Source: Candidatus Aenigmatarchaeota archaeon (lineage in GTDB: Archaea; Aenigmatarchaeota; Aenigmatarchaeia; DAOWOJ01). From it: 5,012 nt of DNA. Positions 1-4,783 of the stretch are shown here, piece by piece. The notes below the pieces were generated by a model, which ran no database searches, had not been told where the DNA came from, and saw nothing but the letters and a program-made list of their open reading frames with translations. A program made the translations under genes and the position numbers. Every line of letters begins with the position of its first letter. Position 1 is the stretch's first letter. The stretch lies in contig DAOWOJ010000041.1 in the NCBI GenBank assembly GCA_030642125.1, positions 1-5,012 of the forward strand. Direction: 5' to 3'.

Positions 1-243
1 AACATCAAATAATATAGCTCGTTCAATAAATCTTTCTATATTAAAATCTGTTAATCTTTTTCCATTTTCTAACATATGCCATGGAGAATCTATATGTGTT
101 CCAAAATGAGTAGTTGTACAAATTCTATGTTCATTTCATCTATCTTTTTCACAATAAGCAATTCTTTTAAATTCAGGTTTCGGATCTCCTGGATAAACTG
201 GCATTTTTTCATTTATGCTCATGGTTATGTCAATTAGTTTCAT
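1..243 (-). pseudogene. Cyclase/kynurenine-formamidase-like protein, N-terminal part, with in-frame TGA
   Basis: Read on the minus strand from ATG at 241-243, this gives 81 codons that run off the window edge. The start matches the cyclase family (kynurenine formamidase-like metal-dependent hydrolases): MKLIDITMSINEKMPVYPGD, then the metal-binding motif THFGTHID (residues 45-52) and SPWHM (53-57), equivalent to the family's HxGTHxDxPxH. H46, H50, D52 and H56 are present. Codon 36 (136-138) is TGA, in the context KDR-stop-NEHRI. Many relatives have an aromatic residue here (the KDGWNE type), so one TGG-to-TGA change would explain it. The frame is otherwise undamaged on both sides, so this is a fresh nonsense mutation, a sequencing error or readthrough. 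Another in-frame ATG at 250-252 would add three residues. The catalytic half lies after the stop, so termination there would abolish function. The family is clear, the substrate unknown. Confidence 0.72.
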
Positions 244-253
244 ATTTAACATC

Positions 254-418
254 TTAGAGTCCGTGTTTTTCTTTCTTGATATTATAAAAAGCAATTTTAT
301 GCATAATGTTATTACTACCTAAATCACAAGTTAATAAAATCAAATCTATATTAGATAAATGAATTTGTTTGGTTTTATCTAAACTTCTATTAAGATCTTC
401 TATTGTACAGATTCTCAT
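254..418 (-). CDS. Small unrecognised ORF, 54 aa
   Basis: ATG at 416-418 opens a 54-residue frame that ends at TAA (254-256), one base before the upstream candidate start of the cyclase gene. The product starts MRICTIEDLNRSLDK and has a hydrophobic centre (SNIDLILLTCDLGSNN) and a basic end (NIKKEKHGL). I do not recognise the family. In favour of a gene: the composition looks protein-like, it is tightly spaced to the cyclase gene, and an AT-rich TATA-like block lies about 27 nt upstream. Against: it is short, no ribosome-binding site is visible, and it overlaps the nominal 5' end of the HD-domain gene (369-418) on the other strand. It may be a real small gene, a remnant of a larger one, or chance. 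Confidence 0.33.
   Translation of the reverse strand: MRICTIEDLNRSLDKTKQIHLSNIDLILLTCDLGSNNIMHKIAFYNIKKEKHGL
279..290 (-). promoter_or_regulatory. Possible TATA-like element upstream of the cyclase gene
   Basis: TTTTTATAATAT reads on the minus strand, centred about 33 nt upstream of the ATG at 250-252 and 42 nt upstream of the ATG at 241-243. It could be an archaeal TATA box giving a very short leader. It lies inside the small ORF at 254-418, so it would mean that the cyclase gene has its own promoter. In DNA this AT-rich such a match is weak evidence. Confidence 0.18.
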
Positions 419-1016
419 AATAAGAAGTATTAAAGATATTTATAAAAATATACTAATATTAAGAAATATTAAAGATATTATTGAATTATTACATAAAATT
501 GGAAATCTGAAAGATTTAGATAGAAAAGGTTGGGTATTGAAAAAAGTTCCAAATCCAGAATCTGTTGCAGATCATTCGTTCCGTACTTCAATTATGGCTC
601 TTTTACTCTCTGAAAAATTTGGTTTAGATAAAAACAAATGTATTCAGATGGCTTTGATTCATGATATAAGTGAATCACTCACAGGAGATATCACATCTCA
701 TGATAATATTAGTGATGAAGAAAAGCATAAACTTGAAAAGAGTGCTATGAAATCATTATTCAAGAATGTCGATGGAAATAATATTGTAGAATTGTGGGAT
801 GAATATGAAAAAAGAGAATCTCCTGAAGCAAAATTCATTTACGAATTAGATAAAATAGAGACGTTATTACAAGCATTTGAATATGAACGAAAATACAAAG
901 ACAAAAAAATTGATTTATCAGAATTCTGGATATATATTGAAAAAAAAATAAAAGATCAAAAACTACTTGAAATTTTAAATATCCTTAAAAAAAATCGAAG
1001 TGTAGCATCTCCTTGA
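369..1016 (+). CDS. HD-domain protein, YfbR/HDDC2-like 5'-deoxynucleotidase
   Basis: The product is a metal-dependent phosphohydrolase of the HD superfamily, closest to the YfbR/HDDC2 group, which removes phosphate from deoxynucleoside 5'-monophosphates in the cytosol. Numbered from TTG at 369, the family signature is GWVLKKVPNPESVADHS (54-70) with metal ligand H69, then the HD pair H98-D99 in LIHDISESLTGDI, with the conserved E102 and GD, and the distal Asp D161 in YELDKIE. All four metal ligands are present, so the protein is probably active. The start is uncertain. Family members usually begin a few residues before ELLHKIGNLKDL (39-50), but no in-frame ATG or GTG exists there. TTG369 is the only conventional start; it adds about 33 untypical residues and overlaps the opposite-strand small ORF. 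A rare ATT start at 468 would give the usual N-terminus. The stop is TGA; readthrough would add only seven residues before TAA at 1035. Confidence 0.87.
   Translation: MVLSKLLLRSSIVQILIIRSIKDIYKNILILRNIKDIIELLHKIGNLKDLDRKGWVLKKVPNPESVADHSFRTSIMALLLSEKFGLDKNKCIQMALIHDISESLTGDITSHDNISDEEKHKLEKSAMKSLFKNVDGNNIVELWDEYEKRESPEAKFIYELDKIETLLQAFEYERKYKDKKIDLSEFWIYIEKKIKDQKLLEILNILKKNRSVASP
419..479. repeat. Two imperfect direct repeats of 22 bp, 39 bp apart
   Basis: Positions 419-440 and 458-479 match at 20 of 22 bases; both end in TATTAAAGATATT. The 39-bp offset equals 13 codons, so in the HD reading frame they encode the similar segments RSIKDI and RNIKDI. They bracket an AT-only TATA-like block. 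They may be a small in-frame duplication or a pair of regulator sites between divergent genes. Confidence 0.5.
439..452. promoter_or_regulatory. Possible shared TATA-like element for divergent genes
   Basis: The block TTTATAAAAATATA can be read as a TATA box on both strands. Its centre is about 27 nt from the ATG of the minus-strand small ORF (418) and about 23 nt from the plus-strand ATT (468) where the HD protein's family-like N-terminus begins. That symmetry would suit divergent leaderless archaeal transcripts. AT richness makes this weak evidence. Confidence 0.22.
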
Positions 1017-1022
1017 GTAATT

Positions 1023-1047
1023 ATTAATTGTTGTTAATACTATTTTT
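1023..1047 (+). terminator. Weak terminator candidate after the HD gene
   Basis: ATTAA and TTAAT (1023-1027, 1034-1038) could pair as a 5-bp AT-only stem with a 6-nt loop, followed by five T residues at 1043-1047. It lies in the 23-bp gap between the convergent HD and MFS genes and runs into the end of the MFS gene. The stem is too weak for a confident intrinsic terminator; the T tract could suffice in an archaeon. Confidence 0.25.
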
Positions 1048-2197
1048 CAATGAAAATATATCCAATACTAAAAATACTTGCAATAATAAAACTAATAATG
1101 AATGGATAAAAATCAAACCAAAATATTACTATCAATATTGGAAAAACTATTATTCTTATCAAGTTAAAAATAATCTCTCTTGATACAATAAATTCGAAGT
1201 ATTTTTTTCTTTTTGCTAAATCATAACTCTGAGCAGACCATGGTAAATGAATAATTTTTTCACTTAAATTTTTATATGAATCAATGAATAAAACTTTATA
1301 TGTAGTATTTGCAAAAATACGTCCAATCCATGCAAAAAAATATAATATTGTTCCAATTTTTAATAGTTTGATTTTATCAAATCTATCAGTTAGTTTTCCA
1401 ACAAAATGAAAAGCAATTAATGATACAAGCATTGAAATAGAGATCATTAATCCCGTTTTTTTTATTGTACCAATAATTATTATTAAAAAAATCGGCCAAA
1501 TGGTTCTACCAATTATAGATTCTATTGCGTACCCTGAAAAACTAATGAAATTTCCTTTATTGTCTTTTGATCTAATTCCTTCAAATAATGAAGATAATGA
1601 AAAATCTATTTTTTCATATTTATCTTTTGAAAAAAACAATGGTACTGTTCCAAAAATTATTAATGTTGAACTTATTATAAATAAAATTTCAAAATTGATA
1701 GTTGCAAAAATGCTTCCAATATATGGTGTAAATATTGTTGCTAATAGTGTAGCAATTCCAAAAAGAGCTAATTCTTGACCTCTTTTTGATTTTTCTGAGT
1801 GTTTAATAAAATTTAAGTGGTATCCATAATTAAATAGAATCATTCTTGATGCTAATAACGAAGGTAAAACAAATAGCAAAAAATTGTTTGAATCTATAAA
1901 TATTAATCCAATATAATATAGTATCAAAAATGGTGTGGAGAGTAATATAGAATGTTTTTCACCAATTTTTGCTGTGATTTTTGCTCCAGAATATGAAAAA
2001 ATTACAAAATATAATGAAACCAAAAAATAGAAAAATAATATTTGAGGTATTTTAAATCCTAAATTAAATAGATAAATCGGAACAAAGATGTTAATTAATG
2101 ATTCACCAAAAGTCATAATAAATACAGACCAGTAAAAGTTATTCATTTCTTTGTTTTTGAAAAATTTTAAATGAATTGCATTATTTAGTAAACTCAT
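1040..2197 (-). CDS. Major facilitator superfamily (MFS) transporter
   Basis: This is an integral membrane transporter of 385 aa, the usual length for a 12-helix MFS protein. Hydrophobic segments lie roughly at residues 24-45, 51-70, 84-101, 104-123, 142-163, 168-189, 231-246, 250-267, 279-297, 343-361 and 363-383; one more helix near 300-325 is less clear. Two loops carry degenerate MFS motif-A-like sequences: SGAKITAKIGEKHS (70-83, between helices 2 and 3) and GKLTDRFDKIKLL (267-279, in the equivalent loop of the second half). A hydrophilic, Lys-rich central loop (about 190-218) joins the halves. ATG at 2195-2197 is chosen because a basic N-terminus (FFKNKEMNN) precedes the first helix and a TATA-like element lies about 27 nt upstream. 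No Shine-Dalgarno sequence is visible. The gene converges with the HD gene and diverges from the S66 peptidase gene. The substrate cannot be told; drug or peptide export is possible but unproven. Confidence 0.86.
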   Translation of the reverse strand: MSLLNNAIHLKFFKNKEMNNFYWSVFIMTFGESLINIFVPIYLFNLGFKIPQILFFYFLVSLYFVIFSYSGAKITAKIGEKHSILLSTPFLILYYIGLIFIDSNNFLLFVLPSLLASRMILFNYGYHLNFIKHSEKSKRGQELALFGIATLLATIFTPYIGSIFATINFEILFIISSTLIIFGTVPLFFSKDKYEKIDFSLSSLFEGIRSKDNKGNFISFSGYAIESIIGRTIWPIFLIIIIGTIKKTGLMISISMLVSLIAFHFVGKLTDRFDKIKLLKIGTILYFFAWIGRIFANTTYKVLFIDSYKNLSEKIIHLPWSAQSYDLAKRKKYFEFIVSREIIFNLIRIIVFPILIVIFWFDFYPFIISFIIASIFSIGYIFIEK

Positions 2198-2219
2198 ATT
2201 ATATTTAAAAAAATGAAGA

Positions 2220-2228
2220 GATATAAAG
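2220..2228 (-). promoter_or_regulatory. TATA-like element of the MFS gene
   Basis: On the minus strand this reads CTTTATATC, centred about 27 nt upstream of the MFS ATG (2197). That is the spacing expected of an archaeal TATA box on a leaderless transcript. Together with the matching element for the S66 gene it supports an archaeal reading of the window. Confidence 0.38.
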
Positions 2229-2374
2229 TTTAGAAATTTAGGAATATGATAATTATTTCATATAATATTGTCTTTAAGATTTGTTTTGTGAACTTAATTG
2301 TAATGCTATACGTAACATAAAAAAAGACTTTTATTAATTATTGTTGATTTCTTATAAAACTTTAAATTTCTAAA
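2229..2374. repeat. 12-bp perfect inverted repeat in the divergent MFS/S66 spacer
   Basis: TTTAGAAATTTA (2229-2240) and its reverse complement TAAATTTCTAAA (2363-2374) form a perfect inverted pair with arms 122 bp apart. One arm directly abuts the MFS TATA-like element and the other overlaps the S66 one. The arrangement suits a regulator that binds both promoters in the same orientation relative to each gene. The 193-bp spacer holds no ORF of note. Confidence 0.35.
2361..2368 (+). promoter_or_regulatory. TATA-like element of the S66 peptidase gene
   Basis: TTTAAATT is centred about 26 nt upstream of the ATG at 2391, the spacing of an archaeal TATA box to a leaderless start. There is no Shine-Dalgarno sequence before the ATG (the preceding bases are TAATATTGTT), which fits leaderless translation. 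Confidence 0.38.
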
Positions 2375-2390
2375 ATAAAGTAATATTGTT

Positions 2391-3305
2391 ATGATTCCAA
2401 AAAAATTACAAATAGGTGACACAATAGGGATTGTTTCTCCATCTGGTTGTGTATCAAAAGAATTGAAAAATCAGTTTAACAAAGGAATTGATTTTCTCAA
2501 AAATCTTGGCTTCAAAGTAAAAGTTGGAAAAAATGCTTTGAGTACTACTTTAAAATATTCTGCAACTTCACAAGAGAAATCTGATGATATAAGTTCAATG
2601 TTTGTAGATAATGAAGTTAAAGCAATTATTTGTAGTCAAGGAGGAGCCAATTCAAATTCAATTTTGTCTTTATTAGATTTTGAGCTTATTAAGAACAATC
2701 CAAAAATATTTCTTGGTATTAGTGATATTACAGTTTTACTAAATTCAATCTATCAAAAAACAGGGTTAGTTACTTTTCACGGTAATGATGTAATGTGGGG
2801 ATTTGGTAATGAATACACTGATTATGATAAACAAGAATTTATTGATAGATTGATAAAAGGAAAAATTGGAAAATTTAAACATAATTCCGAATGGAAATGT
2901 ATAAGAGAAGGAGTAGCAGAAGGTACTTTAATTGGTGGAAATTTGAATTGCTTCAACAAACTTGCTGGTACAGAATATCAGCCAAATTTTGAAGACAAGA
3001 TTTTACTACTTGAAACTTTTGATGGATCTAATGCCCCTGATGATGTTGAATCTGAATTATCTTGTTTAAAACAAATGGGAGTTTTTGAGAAAATCAAAGG
3101 ATTATGGATTGGTTATTACAATCATAAAAGTAAAATTCCTTATGAGGAGATTGTAATGAATGTTGTTAAAGACTATGATTTTCCAATTCTAAAATGTGAT
3201 GATTTTGGACATAATACACCAAATACAACAATTCCGATTGGAACTAAAATCAAGTTAGATGCTACAAATAAACAAGTTATTCTTTTAGATAAATGTGTTG
3301 AGTAG
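2391..3305 (+). CDS. Peptidase S66 family protein, LD-carboxypeptidase/MccF-like
   Basis: This cytosolic serine peptidase of 304 aa has the normal length for family S66, which includes murein LD-carboxypeptidase LdcA and microcin C immunity peptidase MccF. It starts typically (KLQIGDTIGIVSPSG, residues 5-19). The nucleophile is S111 in FLGISDIT, the catalytic Glu is probably E208 in ILLLETFDG, and the catalytic His is H274 in DFGHNTPN. GGNLNCFNKLAGTEYQP (182-198) is the conserved central motif and PIGTKIKLDA (282-291) the usual C-terminal strand. The segment SQGGANSNSIL (82-92) resembles the MccF side (GG-x-NSN) more than the RGGYG of LdcA, so cleavage of peptide-nucleotide or other amide compounds is as likely as peptidoglycan recycling. 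No signal peptide is seen. It is divergent from the MFS gene. A broken copy of residues 67 to about 114 lies at 4734-4840. Confidence 0.93.
   Translation: MIPKKLQIGDTIGIVSPSGCVSKELKNQFNKGIDFLKNLGFKVKVGKNALSTTLKYSATSQEKSDDISSMFVDNEVKAIICSQGGANSNSILSLLDFELIKNNPKIFLGISDITVLLNSIYQKTGLVTFHGNDVMWGFGNEYTDYDKQEFIDRLIKGKIGKFKHNSEWKCIREGVAEGTLIGGNLNCFNKLAGTEYQPNFEDKILLLETFDGSNAPDDVESELSCLKQMGVFEKIKGLWIGYYNHKSKIPYEEIVMNVVKDYDFPILKCDDFGHNTPNTTIPIGTKIKLDATNKQVILLDKCVE
2590..2639 (+). repeat. 50-bp direct repeat, copy 1 (inside the S66 gene)
   Basis: This stretch encodes part of residues 67-83 of the S66 protein. It is base-for-base identical to 4734-4783. The copies are in the same orientation 2,144 bp apart and enclose the rest of the S66 gene, the SDR gene and the ASCH gene. 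Confidence 0.85.
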
Positions 3306-3340
3306 AAAAAGTTTAATAATTAACTAAAATAATAAGAAGA

Positions 3341-3359
3341 TTAAATTAACTTTTTAATA
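3341..3359 (+). promoter_or_regulatory. Possible TATA-like promoter of the SDR gene
   Basis: The 69-bp spacer between the S66 and SDR genes contains TTAAATTAA (3341-3349, centre about 30 nt before the SDR ATG) and TTTTTAATA (3351-3359, about 20 nt before). Either could be a TATA box. AAGAGAAC (3361-3368) before the ATG is only a weak ribosome-binding-site candidate. Co-transcription with the S66 gene is also possible. Confidence 0.2.
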
Positions 3360-3374
3360 AAAGAGAACAATAAA

Positions 3375-4127
3375 ATGAAACATGTAATTATTATTGGTGC
3401 TGCAAAACCAGGTTATGCAGAAGCTGTAACGCGACGAATGATTAAAGAGGGCATATCCGTTATTGGAACGTTTGACGAAGAATATGCCGGAAATGCGGAT
3501 AAAATGACAAAAGAGTTTTCAAACGACGTGTTAACTTTAAAACAAGTTGACCTTTCGTCAAGAGATGCTTTAAAAGAATTTGTTAATTCCGTTGATGAAA
3601 AAATTGATGGATTTATTTATGCACAATTCTTTTTTGAGATGGAAAATCCTGACAAGTTCGACCATGAGATTTGGGATAAAAGTATTGCTATCAACTTAAC
3701 TGCTCCAAATTACCTAATTCATGAGTTGAAAAATAAGATGAACGATAGAAGTTCTATAGTGATAATTACAAGTACAGAAGGATTTAGGGGGTCGTATGGA
3801 GCATCAGCCTATGCAACTACCAAGGCAGGGATACACAATCTTGTGAAAACTCTCGCAAATACTCTTGGTAAAAGGAATATTCGAGTAAACGCATTACCTG
3901 CTGGCTGGATTGGTGGCGAGATGGATACAGACGAAATTTTTAATAAATCAAGAGCACTTACACCGTTAGGAAGACTAGGAACCGATGAAGAAATAGCCTC
4001 TGTTGCATACTTTCTGTTTTCTAAAGAGTCTAGTTTTATAAATGGAACAACCATTGTAGTTGATGGCGGTTATTTATGTTCTGACACACTTTCTAAATAT
4101 GAATTTGAAGATTATAAAAAAGACTAA
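3375..4127 (+). CDS. Short-chain dehydrogenase/reductase (SDR), atypical cofactor motif
   Basis: This NAD(P)-dependent oxidoreductase of 250 aa has the length of a classical SDR with one Rossmann domain. The catalytic residues are in place: N107 (INLTAP), S133 (ITSTEG), Y146 and K150 (SAYATTKAG). Downstream landmarks are also present: IRVNALPAGW (169-178, the family's VNAxxPG region), PLGRLGTDEEIASVAYFL (197-214) and the C-terminal INGTTIVVDGGY (222-233). Two motifs are unusual. The cofactor loop is GAAKPGYA (8-15) instead of TGxxxGIG, lacking the third Gly, and the NNAG motif is replaced by IYAQF (81-85). The ATG at 3375 is directly followed by the first Rossmann strand (KHVIIIGA), so the start is firm. 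G+C is clearly higher than in neighbouring genes (counted lines range about 33-50%, against about 22-30% in sampled MFS and S66 lines) and codons such as CGA, ACG and GGG appear, suggesting transfer. The substrate is unknown. It is convergent with the ASCH gene. Confidence 0.93.
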   Translation: MKHVIIIGAAKPGYAEAVTRRMIKEGISVIGTFDEEYAGNADKMTKEFSNDVLTLKQVDLSSRDALKEFVNSVDEKIDGFIYAQFFFEMENPDKFDHEIWDKSIAINLTAPNYLIHELKNKMNDRSSIVIITSTEGFRGSYGASAYATTKAGIHNLVKTLANTLGKRNIRVNALPAGWIGGEMDTDEIFNKSRALTPLGRLGTDEEIASVAYFLFSKESSFINGTTIVVDGGYLCSDTLSKYEFEDYKKD

Positions 4128-4140
4128 AATTATGAAAGTT

Positions 4141-4156
4141 AATAATTAGAATTATT
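4141..4156. repeat. AT-only inverted repeat between the SDR and ASCH genes
   Basis: AATAATT (4141-4147) and AATTATT (4150-4156) form a perfect 7-bp inverted repeat around AG in the 27-bp convergent gap, touching the ASCH stop codon. It could act as a weak bidirectional terminator hairpin, but a 2-nt loop is too tight for a full stem and no T tract follows on the SDR side. Confidence 0.3.
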
Positions 4157-4577
4157 AAAAAAAATCAAAAATTCGCTCATGATTTTTTAAAACGACCCAT
4201 GCTCTACGATCTTTCTTTTTAATATTATACGGATTAACTTTTTTTACGTTTTGTAAGAAAATAAGAGTTAAATATTTGCTTTCTAATTTTATATTAAGAA
4301 AATCATCCTTAATTCTTAATTGATCTTTATATTTGTTAACTATCTCAAATATCTTAGAATGTGATAAGTTGCTATAATAATTCACATTGTTTACTTCAGC
4401 TTCTCCACGAATTGGTCCACCTGTTTCCTTAATGAAAATTCTGTCTCCTTTGAATACCTTTCCAAATGGAGGTTGTTTAACATTAGAAAATCTAGCTTCT
4501 ATTGTCTTTTCTTTTTTTAAAATTAGTTCTAAATAGTATCTGTATAATATTGCTATGTGGTTGTTCATTTCTTTCAT
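4155..4577 (-). CDS. ASCH-domain protein
   Basis: This small soluble protein of 140 aa belongs to the ASCH fold (PUA-like beta-barrel), a group proposed to bind RNA or modified nucleotides. Family landmarks are HIAILYRYYLELILKKEKTIEARF (in pieces: HIAILYRYYL at 7-16, EKTIEARF at 23-30), PPFGKVFKGDRIFIKETGGPI (starting at 36; the GDRIFIKE core is residues 44-51), GEAEV (58-62) and the C-terminal DRRAWVVL (123-130). EKTIEARF is the conserved ASCH signature holding the putative substrate-binding residues; GDRIFIKE is the characteristic strand pair. The start may be ATG 4575-4577 or the second Met three codons later; the family begins near HIAIL, so either gives a complete domain. No Shine-Dalgarno sequence is apparent, and an AT-rich TATA-like block lies about 22 nt upstream. 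It is convergent with the SDR gene. The exact ligand is unknown. Confidence 0.86.
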   Translation of the reverse strand: MKEMNNHIAILYRYYLELILKKEKTIEARFSNVKQPPFGKVFKGDRIFIKETGGPIRGEAEVNNVNYYSNLSHSKIFEIVNKYKDQLRIKDDFLNIKLESKYLTLIFLQNVKKVNPYNIKKKDRRAWVVLKNHERIFDFF

Positions 4578-4594
4578 TTCTACTTTTTGTATGA

Positions 4595-4602
4595 ATAATA
4601 AA
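4595..4602 (-). promoter_or_regulatory. Possible TATA-like element of the ASCH gene
   Basis: On the minus strand this reads TTTATTAT, centred about 22 nt before the first candidate ATG (4577) and about 30 nt before the second (4568). The spacing is close to, but not exactly, the archaeal leaderless arrangement seen for the MFS and S66 genes. Confidence 0.18.
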
Positions 4603-4627
4603 TAGCATCAATAATTTTTCTTATTTC

Positions 4628-4642
4628 ATCAACAATGTTGAT
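4628..4642. promoter_or_regulatory. Palindrome upstream of the ASCH gene, possible operator
   Basis: ATCAACA-A-TGTTGAT is a perfect 7-bp inverted repeat around one base, 51-65 nt upstream of the ASCH ATG. Its size and symmetry suit a dimeric helix-turn-helix regulator site. No regulator gene is in the window, so the role is inferred only. The rest of 4643-4711 holds nothing I can identify. Confidence 0.28.
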
Positions 4643-4733
4643 ATATTAACATTTTATATCATTGCGATATTATATATTATTGCATATTTGTAACATTCGA
4701 TAATTTGTTCAATGCCTTTTTTACACTTCCAAT

Positions 4734-4783
4734 TAAGTTCAATGTTTGTAGATAATGAAGTTAAAGCAATTATTTGTAGTCAA
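4734..4783 (+). repeat. 50-bp direct repeat, copy 2 (in the S66 fragment)
   Basis: Identical to 2590-2639 and in the same orientation. Similarity stops abruptly at the left end: the bases before 4734 do not resemble the S66 gene. At the right end it passes into a diverged but still homologous stretch. Confidence 0.85.

Larger units (their letters stand above)
3308..4148. repeat. Short direct repeats flanking the SDR gene
   Basis: AAAGTTTAATAATTA (3308-3322) and AAAGTTAATAATTA (4135-4148) differ by one missing T. They lie just after the S66 stop and just after the SDR stop, enclosing the whole SDR gene and its 5' spacer. They could mark the ends of an inserted or duplicated segment. The sequence is AT-only apart from one G, so chance or a shared terminator-like element is a real alternative. 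Confidence 0.35.

Noticed and set aside
1..243. Genome-wide reassignment of TGA to Trp or Gly
   Set aside because: The other genes use TGG for Trp and GGN for Gly and stay open over hundreds of codons without internal TGA, and the HD gene ends at TGA at a sensible length. A single interrupted gene does not support a changed code.
306..369. Extension of the HD protein upstream to ATG 306 through TGA 360
   Set aside because: It needs stop-codon readthrough and adds residues with no resemblance to the family; it also lies antisense to a more protein-like minus-strand frame.
1500..1778. Plus-strand open frame of 92 codons
   Set aside because: It lies wholly within the MFS gene on the opposite strand, has no family resemblance and is explained as a shadow of that gene's codons.
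3809..4054. Minus-strand open frame of 81 codons
   Set aside because: It is antisense to the conserved catalytic half of the SDR gene and shows no recognisable domain.
4128..4170. Strong intrinsic terminator for the SDR gene
   Set aside because: The inverted repeat is AT-only with a 2-nt loop and is followed by A residues rather than T residues on the SDR strand.
4656..4690. Loose repeats of ATTGC with AT-rich flanks before the S66 fragment
   Set aside because: Only two short imperfect units, too few and too AT-rich to call a repeat array, origin or CRISPR.
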